64,000 nucleotides of DNA, taken from assembly GCF_019703515.2 (NCBI RefSeq), contig NC_059351.1, positions 19,679,501-19,743,500 on the forward strand, written 5' to 3'. Position numbers and translations under genes: made by a program. The notes under the pieces were generated by a model. The model saw only the letters and a list, made by a program, of their open reading frames with translations. It made no database searches and was not told where the DNA came from. Shown here one piece after another: positions 55,619 to 64,000 of this stretch (position 1 is its first letter; each line of letters begins with the position of its first letter). The stretch is from Myxocyprinus asiaticus. Taxonomy: Eukaryota > Chordata > Actinopteri > Cypriniformes > Catostomidae.

Positions 55619-56542
55619 GTGATCCTTCCATTAGTGCCCCTTGCCCGGAATTTGGACGCATGGCTATCGCTTTCCAACCCGTCGTGCTGGCTGGCCAGAA
55701 CCATCTGACTTGGCTATGCAATTCAGTTCACCAGGCGCCTGCCCCGGTTCAGCGGCGTTCTCTTCACGTCAGTGAAGGACGAGAGTGCTGCCGTCCTTTG
55801 GGTGGAGATCGCGGTCCTCCTACAGAAGGGTGCGATAGAACCTGTCACTCCAGCCGAGGTGAGACAGGGGTTTTACAGCCCTTACTTCATCGTTCCCAAG
55901 AAGGGCGGTTGGTTGCGGCCAATCTTGGACCTGCGAGTTCTGAACTGGGCCTTGCACAGACTCCTGTTCAAGATGCTGATGCAAAAGCACATTTTGACGT
56001 GCATCCGGCATCAAGATTGGTTCGCGGCGGTAGACCTGAAGGACGCGTACTTTCATGTCTTGATTTTACCTTGACACAGACACTTCCTACGGTTCGTGTT
56101 CGACGGTCGGGCATATCAGTACAAGGTCCTCCCCTTCGGCTTGTCCCTGTCCCCTCGCATCTTCACGAAGGTCGCAGAGGCAGCCCTTGCCCCGTTAAGG
56201 GAAGTGGGCGTTCGCATACTCAATTACCTCAACGAGTGGCTGATTATAGCGCACTCTCGAGAGTTACTGTGTGCACACAAGGACCTGGTGCTCATGCACC
56301 TCAGCCGTTTAGGGCTTTGGGTCAACTGGGAAAAGAGCAAGCTCTCCCCGGTTCACAGTATCTCTTTTCTCGGCATGGAGTTAGACTCAATGACAATGAT
56401 AGCGCACCTCACATGCGAGCACTCACAGTCAGTGCTGAACTGCCTGAACTTATCCAGGTGGGAAATGTCGGTCCCACTGAAGTACTTTCAGAGGCTCTTG
56501 GGCATATGGCATCCTCAGCGGTGGTCACGCCGCTCGGGTTGA
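55619..56542 (+). pseudogene. DIRS reverse transcriptase, copy C
   Basis: The enzyme copies the element RNA. The frame 55772-56074 reads LLQKGAIEPVTPAEVRQGFY, SPYFIVPKKGGWLRPILDLR and DWFAAVDLKDAYFHV, which contains the first catalytic Asp. A TGA at 56072-56074 interrupts it; the same frame goes on with FLRFVFDGRAYQYKVLPFGL. The active-site motif at 56225-56236 reads Tyr-Leu-Asn-Glu where RTs have Tyr-Leu-Asp-Asp, so both metal-binding Asp residues are changed. The frame is lost at about 56500, and RNase H follows in another frame. The enzyme is almost certainly dead. Confidence 0.88.
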
Positions 56543-56559
56543 TGCATATGAGACTGCTA

Positions 56560-57267
56560 CAGCACTGGCTCCAGTCCCGAGTCCTGAGTTATGCATGGCG
56601 CCGCGGCACACATCGTGTGGCTCTCGCACCCACCTGACGCCACCTTTTCAGCCCTTGGACAGACCTTGCGTTCCTGCGGGCTGGAGTCCCCATACAGCAA
56701 GTGTCCAGGCGCATCATGGTTACGACAAGGACAGGCTGGGGTGCTGTGTGCAATAGGCACGCAGCTACTAGCTCCTGGACAGGACCTCGTCTGCGTTGGC
56801 ACATCAACTGCCTTGAGTTGCTGGCAGTACAGCTCGCCCTGTGGAGGCTATTTCCGTTGATCCAGGGCAAGCACGTGTTGGTCCGGATGGACAACACGAT
56901 GACAGTGGCTTATATGAACCACCAAGGTGGTTTATGCTCTCATTGTATGTCGCAACTTGCCCGTCACCTCCTCCTCTGGAGTCAGTGGCGAATCAGGTCG
57001 CTGCGGGCCACTCATATCCCTGGCAACCTCAACACCACAGCAGATGCTCTGTCATGGCAGGTAATGCTCAGGGGAAAGTGGAGACTTCACCCCCAGGTGG
57101 TCCAGCTGATTTGGAGTCAATTCGGCAAGGCACAGGTAGACTTGTTTGCCTCCTGGGAATCCTCCTACTGCCCGCTCTGGTATGCCCTGACGGGAGCTCC
57201 CCTTGGTACAGACTGGTGGCACACAGCTGGCCCCGGGGGCTGCACAAATACGCGTTCCCCCCAGTGA
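56560..57267 (+). pseudogene. DIRS RNase H, copy C
   Basis: The frame includes GWGAVCNRHAATSSW, LRWHINCLELLAVQLALWRL (Glu), KHVLVRMDNTMTVAYMNHQG (Asp) and HIPGNLNTTADALS (Asp), the RNase H blocks that follow RT in DIRS elements. The first catalytic Asp position, before GWGAV, is not clear (TTRTGWGAV). After about 57140 the sequence LFASWESSYCPLWYALTGAP links to the recombinase. A TGA near 56637 breaks the upstream part. Confidence 0.85.
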
Positions 57268-57334
57268 GCCTACTTGCACAGGTTCTGTGCAAGGTCAGGG
57301 AGGATGAGGAGCAGGTCATTCTCGTGGCTCCGTA

Positions 57335-58507
57335 TTGGCCCATCCAGACCTGGTTCTCGGACCTCACACCCCTCGCAACAGCACCTCCCTGGCAAATTCC
57401 CCTGAGGAAGGACCTTCTTTCTCAGGGATGGGGCACCCTCTGTCACCCACGCCCAGACCTCTGGAATCTCCATGTCTGGTCCCTGGACAGGACTCGGAAG
57501 ACCTAACTGGTCTACCGCCCACAGTGGTTAACACGATCACTCAGGCCAGAGTTCCTACTACAAGGCAGCTGTATTCCCTGAAGTGGCGTATCTTCGCTGA
57601 GTAGCGTTCTTCCCATAGCGAAGACCCCCAGAGATGCGCAGTCGGGTTAATGCATTCCTTCCTGCAAGAGAAGTTGGACGGGTGGCTGTCCCCCTCCACT
57701 CTCAATGTCTATGTAGCTGCTATAGCAGCACACCACAATGCTGTTGAAGATAAGTCTCTCGGTAAGCACGACCTGATCATCAGGTTCCTGAGAGGTGCCA
57801 GGAGGTTGAACCCTCCTAGGCCCCGCCTCTTTCCCTCATGGAACCTCTCTGTGGTCCTTTTAGGCCTACTGAGAGCCCCGTTCGAGCCCCTAGAGTCAGT
57901 CAAGTTAAAGGCCGTCTCATTGAAGACCGCCCTCCTGACCGCACTCACTTCCATCAAGAGGTTCAGGGACCTGCAAGCATTCTCTGTCAACAAAGAGTGC
58001 CTAGAGTTCGGTCCGGAAGACACACACATGATCCTGAGACCCCGACCGGGCTATGTGCCCAAGGTTTCCATGACCCCTTTTAGGGATCAGGTGGTGAGCC
58101 TGCAAGCGCTGCCCCCAGAGGAGGCAGACCCAGCCTTATCGTTGTTGTGTCCCATACGTGCTTTGCGCATCTACTTGGATCGCATGCAGAGCTTTAGATG
58201 CTCTGAGCAGCTCTTTGTCTGCTTCGGCGGACAGTGGAAAGGGAACACTGTCTCCAAACAGAGGCTTGCCCACTGGATCGTGGACGCCATCGCTTTGGCC
58301 TACCAGACCCAGTCCGTGCCCGCCTCCTTGCGGGTTCGAGAACACTCTACAAGGAGTGTGGCATCCTCGTGGGCACTGGCCAATGGCACCTCTCTAGCAG
58401 ACATCTGTAGAGCAGCGGGCTGGGCAGCACCCAATACCTTCGCAAGATTTTACAATCTCCGGGTTGAGCTGGTTTCATCCCATGTTCCTTCAGGTACGAA
58501 CAGGTAA
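57335..58507 (+). pseudogene. DIRS tyrosine recombinase, copy C, one stop
   Basis: DIRS elements use a tyrosine recombinase instead of an integrase to insert a circular DNA without target duplication. One frame covers nearly the whole protein. Visible blocks are TQARVPTTRQLYSLKWRI, then FLQEKLDGWLSPSTLNVYVA (N-terminal DNA-binding part), ALTSIKRFRDLQAF (first catalytic Arg region), REHSTRSVASSWAL with His 58343-58345 and Arg 58352-58354, and AAPNTFARFYNLRV with the nucleophile Tyr at 58451-58453. A TAG at 57602-57604 is the only break I see after 57335. The frame ends at TAA 58505-58507. The N-terminal start is not certain. Confidence 0.92.
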
Positions 58508-59345
58508 GTTTCGTTACGCGAGGCAACTGGCCGGGTGTACCGCTTGTGTATAGTGCCTTTCCCCTCCACGAGGTGAAGCCGTGCACTCTTCTCTCCCATG
58601 CATGTTCACGACTTGTGAATCCTGGATGTCCTTCTTCCTAGCCCTCTGGCTCATGAATTCAGCGGAGGAATTCGTAGTCAGACCCAGTACGTGTGCTAAC
58701 ATGCCCTGTACTGGGGTAAGTGCTCCACATGTCTCAGTTACCCCAGTAACCTGCTGTGATGTATCTTCCGCAGTACGGTCTCCCTTTTTTGATAGACCCG
58801 CGTCTCCCTTGGCAGAGCCCTCTCTGCCCCAGTTGCTGCGTTTGTAGAGCTCCTCCCCTACGAAGGGCAGGACCTACTGCCACACCTCTTCCATGTGCGG
58901 CCTTAGGCTCATATGACGTATTCGCCACTTTTTACCCCCTGAAAGAATAGGAACGGAAAAGAACACCTTCCCCGGCGCATTTTATGAGCATTTAAAGGCC
59001 CCAGCCGAATCTAAATTTCTGTGGAGAGACTTAGAGAGAAAAGGCAGGCGCTGACGCGGCCTGCTCCCATACTAGATATGTCTCCTTCCCCCCCCCACAG
59101 GGTTGTTGGGAATTACATGATGTTTTGGGGTATTTGGGGAGGCTATGTGCAGTCCGAGTGCATCTTTTCCTACGCTCACAGTAGCTTGCATACACCTGCA
59201 TCGGCAGTTCACGTAACACAGTTCAGCCATTGTGGCGTTTCATATAGGGACCCCTAGTGTCACTCCCTCTTGCCACAGGCTGAACTACACCGCTGTAATG
59301 GCCGGGATCTTGTCTCAGCTCCTCAGTGCAAAAACCTGCATTCCA
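58508..59345 (+). other. DIRS copy C 3' UTR
   Basis: It matches the corresponding part of copy B (TATAGTGCCTTTCCCCTCCA at about 58548). At about 59264 GTGTCACTC joins directly to CCTCTTGCCAC, where copy B has about 100 bp including the internal complementary region. No gene is seen. Confidence 0.75.
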
Positions 59346-59532
59346 GCCTCCCTTTTATACCCATATGTTGGGGGGAGTGGCATGCAAATTCTACTCGCCA
59401 ATTCTCTTGGCCTTTTCTCAAAGATCTGAAGGTGTCTCGGGCTCTCAAGATCGACCCCTAGTGTCACTACATCGACACAACATCTCGTTCCCTCCATCAG
59501 GGAATGGAGGTTACGACAGTAACCGAGACATT
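59346..59532 (-). repeat. DIRS copy C right inverted repeat and end
   Basis: CCCTTTTATACCCATATGTT through CTAGTGTCACTACATCGACA mirrors the left repeat at about 52072-52212. The last CCCTCCATCAGGGAATGGAG...GAGACATT is the extra right end. Confidence 0.88.
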
Positions 59533-60638
59533 TTATTGTGCACGATACATTAGTGAACGTTATTCCAAAGAAAAATTATCTTTGTAATCTTTCATCAAAA
59601 TGTAATAAATAAAAATGAATTTATTCAACAATATGAATAAAATGTCCTGCCCTACGTTCTCATGAAATATATTTCACTTGGAAATATGTCATATTTTGGA
59701 AGTAAAATGGGCTGTGAATGCTGTTTTTTAACAGTTATTCACATTGTTGACTAGATATAATTACTTCAGTAGATATAAATAAATTATTATCCAGATGTTA
59801 TTTAATAAATCTGGATATAATTCCTTAGAGAAGCGCAAAAGAGAAGCTTGAAAACCTTAGCAACAATAACTAAGGAGGGCGGTGCTTCACCACAGAGAAC
59901 AATGCTCTTATTCTAGCTTATAAAATTTAGCATTAGCATGTCTATCACAAACTTTTACATGAATCTTTAGACAGTATGAATGCGATAGAGCAAATAGAGC
60001 TTTTGAAATGTACAGTATTACCCATTATGCAGTAATACCCATTATATTAGAAATATATTAACCTTATTGTATATATCTCTACTCTTAAAAGGCAATTTGA
60101 GGCTGAGCCACTATAAACTACGGCTTTACACTCTGATGGAACCTCACAAATGGAGTTAATCGAGCTATCAAAGTCTACTGCCAATGACGCTACTAATGAA
60201 TCTATCCGAACATAAGCTCTAATCTTTACCATTACAAACTATCACATTATTACACACAACATTACATGCCCTTATGGAGAACTGCAAGATGATAAAATAT
60301 CCAGGGAATTTCTGAAAGAGGCCAAACACAGCGGTTGATATCTATAAACACTTTGGAAGTGAAATACAAATCTAACTTCTAAAGAAAGTTTTACATACAT
60401 TTTAACATTACCATTGGAAGGAAATGATGCTACTGTATACAAAAATATATAAAAAAAAAAAAAAAAAAAAAACCTTGGTCTACTGCTTATATAAGGTACA
60501 AAACCCTCGATTCAATATACATAAAAGTGAATATACAAAATTGTATATAATTTTTTTTTTTTTTTTATTCAGCTTCAAGCACTTTCATGTCCGGGGGATT
60601 GATTTTTATTAAACAAACAGATTTCAACTTACAGTATT

Positions 60639-60640
<2 letters not shown>
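59533..60640. other. unassigned AT-rich DNA
   Basis: A-run at about 60451-60471 and T-run at about 60551-60566. No gene is recognised. Confidence 0.55.

Positions 60641-60699
<59 letters not shown>
60641..60699. repeat. (TA)n microsatellite
   Basis: About 58 bp of TA repeats. Confidence 0.95.
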
Positions 60700-60701
<2 letters not shown>

Positions 60702-61012
60702 TTTATTTTTTGTACTTTTCAAATTATTTTCTTAGCCTTGTCCCAGACCTAAACTTTCAATATTAAACTATGAAAATCCATTCCATGTCTAAATCTATGA
60801 TCATCTAAACAAAGACTATTTGAAAATGTATTGTGTGAAAATAGTTTCTATCAGTTTTACAAAAATTCCGACTGTCTCACAGTTGTGCCGTCATTTCCAC
60901 AAAACAGTTTTGCCCCAAATAAAATTTGTTAACCAAGTAGACAAAAGTGTCAGTGAAGAGCAATAAATACGAGACAAGTGATGTTTGAAGAACACTCAAG
61001 GAAAGTATCACT
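60700..61012. other. unassigned DNA
   Basis: Nothing recognisable. Confidence 0.5.
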
Positions 61013-61020
61013 TGTGATCA

Positions 61021-61215
61021 CAGTAGCGGATTTAGGCATGGGCAACATGTGCAGTTGCCCAGGGCAGCATCTTGCGGGGGGGGGGTCGGCGGCATCTTGC
61101 GATGGGGCGGCACGAGGCACCCACACATACAAACCCCCCCCCACCGGTCAACAACTTTGGGGGCGTGTTGAAGTGGGTTTCGCCTAGGGTGCCATACAAG
61201 CTAGAACTGCCACTA
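61021..61215. mobile_element. non-autonomous hAT element (195 bp)
   Basis: The flanks TGTGATCA (61013-61020) and TGTGAGCA (61216-61223) are an 8-bp duplication with one mismatch. The ends are CAGTAGCGGATTTAGG and, read inward, TAGTGGCAGTTCTAGC. A G10-type run lies at about 61077-61086. Frames across it are not genes. Confidence 0.75.
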
Positions 61216-61223
61216 TGTGAGCA

Positions 61224-61775
61224 GAATACCCAATCAAGCTGTAATTTTGCTAAATAACAAAAAAAGCATGAAAATATTATTTTATTGTGTGGATACATAA
61301 AACCTTAGCAATAAAATGAGCCTCAACAAGACAAATGAGTCACCTATTTTATTTGAAAAACTTTAAAAATGTCATTTAAATCTGCATGATTTCCAGCACA
61401 TAATTCTATTAAACACGACACAGAATTTGAGATGTGCTGGAAGTTACACTGTTGTGGGAATTTTCATGACTTAAGAAAAACAAATATGTCATAAATCTCC
61501 TGTGATGCACGTAAACACACTGTTGGACATTGTTGGTGGACAAATTGAATAAACTAGTGGGAGTGTGAAAAATGTTTTAACAAGACTTTCCTTTCTAGAA
61601 ATTCACAGTGCTAAAAGTGCCTAGAGTTGAAGAAACACCCATATATATCAAGTCTGTGTATTTGAATAACACATATTGTTTCAATATGATCTTATGTACA
61701 CAAACTGAAATATAACATACTAAAATACGCAGAATAATAACTGCACAGACAACAGGCCAAACCTTTTTGCGCTTC
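61224..61775. other. unassigned DNA
   Basis: Nothing recognisable. Confidence 0.5.
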
Positions 61776-61783
61776 CTCTAGTG

Positions 61784-62063
61784 CAGCGGTTCTCAATGGG
61801 GGTGTTCAAAGGATGCCAGGGGGCGCTGAGAGCTAATTAGTAGAGAGGGGGGTGTTAGGTTACAAATGGGGGCCGTATATCAGTCATAATAATCAAATCT
61901 ATCATCAAGTTCCTCTTTGCATTAAAACGTATATCTAGACTTGGAGTATATCAGTTGGTTCTCAATTATACAGGTTGGTATGCATTTGTACCGCGGTTCA
62001 TCTGATTTTGGGGCGGCTGGGGTAAGGGAATGAAGTTCATCAAAAAAAGGTTGAGAACCACTG
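61784..62063. mobile_element. non-autonomous hAT element (280 bp)
   Basis: A perfect 8-bp duplication CTCTAGTG flanks it (61776-61783 and 62064-62071). The ends are CAGCGGTTCTCAATGG and, read inward, CAGTGGTTCTCAACCT, the well-known hAT MITE terminus. Confidence 0.92.
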
Positions 62064-62339
62064 CTCTAGTGGCTTATTGAGATTATATGAACTGATATTT
62101 AAAGCAATCATTAATCTAACTATGTGATATCATCAAGGTCACCTTTCCAAACCCATTAGACACAAAACAAACATCTAATATTTCTCTCATGCTTCTTGTG
62201 TGACTAAAGGAACTCGGAGTATTTATTACCTTCCTAAAATAAAAGTAAAAACTGATGAGTTCTCTCCATGACCAATTAGTCAATTTGAGTTTACCTTCAA
62301 TTGTCTCCCATCAGACATCCGTTTGCATCAGTCAATTGC

Positions 62340-62575
62340 ATTTATCTTTTTCTGTGGTGCAACTGAAAACGCATTGCGTGAGCAGCCTCAAAGACACAGG
62401 TTCTGGTCCTGTGGAAGTAATAGCGTTCATGTCAACAATTATGAGTTTGATTTGGAGGTTGCATTTGCCCTCGAAAATTATGCCACTGACGGTATAGATT
62501 TAGGGTTGGGTTTTGGGTTAGGGCGTATGGTTAATAAAATATGCATTCCTGATGACTATAACATTTACTATTAAA
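62340..62575 (+). repeat. dispersed repeat, copy 2
   Basis: AAAGACACAGGTTCTGGTCC, TTTAGGGTTGGGTTTTGGGT and AATAAAATATGCATTCCTGA match the inverted copy at 38880-39230. The frame at 62323-62574 lies in the repeat and is not taken as a gene. Confidence 0.6.
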
Positions 62576-64000
62576 AACTTGATTTTGGCGTCATCCTGTA
62601 GACATTTCACCCATAAATAGGAGCTCACATTAGCATACGTTCGACAACATTAACAGTTTTGGACACTGGAGGCAGTGATTTGAATTTCTGGAAACACAGA
62701 CCGTTTTCAGCAGCAAAACTTTCAACCTACTGTCACTGAATTCACAGTGAAATCAGTCCATGAATATAAGAGTCTTTAAGGCATAGCAGCTAAATACTGG
62801 GTGGAAATGGTCATGTTACAGCAGTAAGACAGAGTCTGAGCCGCAAATGCTACACCACCGAGTTCAGCTGAATACCACTACTATCTGGGAATATTACTAC
62901 CTCACATTCAAGGATAATTATGGCATTACCGTAAATACAAAATTACAGTTTAAAAACACTGTGGTATCGCTGGTATTTTGAAGCTTGAGCACCACCAAAG
63001 TACCCTGGCATATATTTATGGCGTATACCATAAATACCTAGCGAAAAAAACGTATAAATACGTGTATGATATGACCTTTAACTCCACAGATGACAGTCCA
63101 CTCATCTGAGCTTTAGAGTTTGCTGTTGTCATAATTGCATCATCTACACCAGAGAAAAGAGAGTTTTCATGTTATATGGAAGGAGAGTTGTGCATGATAA
63201 ACGCCTGTAATGAGTACAAAGAAAATAAGATGGATTACAAAAAGTCTCAGCAAGGACGATGTGACACAAATACAGTGTCTGTGCTTCTCCAGTACACTTT
63301 ATCACAGCAGTTAGACTAAGAATACACATTCAATATTCACAACATTATATTTGGACCATCTCTCTCTCTCTCTCTCTGGTTTCCTGCTGTGTGTATCAGT
63401 GCAGCAGCTGGCATAGCTGCAGGCGCAGTGACTGCGCAGCTCAACTCTACTGTGTTTAAGATTCACTGCTTCTCAGCAACAGCCCAGACCTGTCACTCAC
63501 ACCACAGGGGCGGAGCTAGGAGGAGAGTATTGTGTGTAAATAGTGTTGCTTCAAGTGAAGATGTCACTGTATTTAAATAAAAAAGTCAGAAGCCTGAAAT
63601 GAATCTGAATCGAATCATACCACCAAGAATCTTGGTGAATCAAATCTTGAAGCTTATTTATGGCCAAGAAACCAGGAATCTTGTGGTATTCATGTGATAT
63701 TGCCATAGAAATGATAATAAATGCTGTACCTTTGAACGTTTTCTTTCTTGAAAGAAATTGATGCTTCTCTTCACCTTGGAGGCATTAAATTGATCAAAAA
63801 TAATACCACCTTTAATATCAGTAATGCTGCAAATTATTGTTACTGTTTAACTTAACTGTTTTTTATATTATTTTTATTTTTATTTTTATTTGTGTTAATT
63901 TGGTACTCATGAAACATAATTTGTTGTTAGAACAGTTGAAAATGGTTGCACTAATTGATGAAGTATGGATGCAGTTTCTTTTTCAGATGCTGAAGTTCTG
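62576..64000. other. unassigned DNA with (TC)n
   Basis: A (TC)n run lies at about 63358-63379. The frame at 63389-63580 follows it without recognisable features. A (TTTTA)n-like tract lies at about 63864-63890. Confidence 0.5.

Larger units (their letters stand above)
52054..59532 (+). mobile_element. DIRS-1-like retroelement, copy C (fullest copy)
   Basis: The order is left terminal repeat with promoter, gag, RT, RNase H, tyrosine recombinase, 3' UTR and right inverted repeat. Without the nested solo LTR (52828-54767) it is about 5.5 kb, within the DIRS range. The two terminal repeats are nearly identical. The internal complementary region present in copy B has been deleted near 59264. Several stops and frameshifts are present. 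No methyltransferase-type domain is seen between RNase H and recombinase. Confidence 0.92.

Overview
The window looks like nuclear DNA of a bony fish, most likely a cyprinid. It is AT-rich and full of microsatellites. Nearly every recognisable coding stretch belongs to a transposable element of a kind common in fish: Tc1 and Sleeping-Beauty-like transposons, hAT and piggyBac elements, a Gmr1-like Ty3/gypsy element, DIRS-1-like tyrosine-recombinase retroelements, L1-like and CR1/L2/Rex-like LINEs, and tRNA-derived SINEs. I found no convincing host exon, host promoter or host RNA gene. The species call is an inference from the repeat content, not from a marker gene.

Layout. 1-3055: mostly unrecognised, with a (TA)n run and one small inverted-repeat element. 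3056-10760: a Tc1 element, a 5'-truncated L1-like LINE (minus strand) and a 4.7 kb gypsy element with integrase upstream of reverse transcriptase. 11.6-16.3 kb: small DNA transposons (Tc1-type and hAT-type MITEs, foldbacks) and a decayed Sleeping-Beauty-like element. 17.9-24.5 kb: a CR1/L2-type LINE opened by two later insertions, a 2.3 kb hAT-like element with an 8-bp target duplication and a 2.5 kb piggyBac derivative with TTAA target duplications and inverted arms. 24.5-27.5 kb: a hAT-like remnant carrying a SINE, then a 926-bp solo LTR. 27.9-28.9 kb: DIRS copy A, 5' end only. 29.2-48 kb: LINE scraps, a TA-flanked MITE, a tandem array split by a solo LTR, a second solo LTR of the same family, a TTAA-flanked element with roughly 500-bp inverted arms, a SINE, a solo LTR related to the gypsy element, a TIR element built largely of 131-bp tandem repeats, and a second tandem array split by a hAT MITE. 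47.9-52.0 kb: a minus-strand LINE with a local duplication, interrupted by DIRS copy B. 52.05-59.53 kb: DIRS copy C, the fullest copy, with a 1.94 kb solo LTR in its gag region. 59.5-64 kb: two small hAT MITEs, microsatellites and unrecognised DNA.

How the parts relate. The elements form nested layers, so insertion order can often be read from the junctions. The three DIRS copies are informative together: A and C show each other's uninterrupted gag sequence, B keeps both termini and the internal complementary region but has lost RT and the recombinase core, and C keeps RT, RNase H and recombinase but has lost the internal complementary region. All the large coding regions carry stops or frameshifts; several of the stops are TGA and fit CpG decay. 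No intact autonomous element was found. The Tc1 at 3.06 kb comes closest, with a single in-frame stop.
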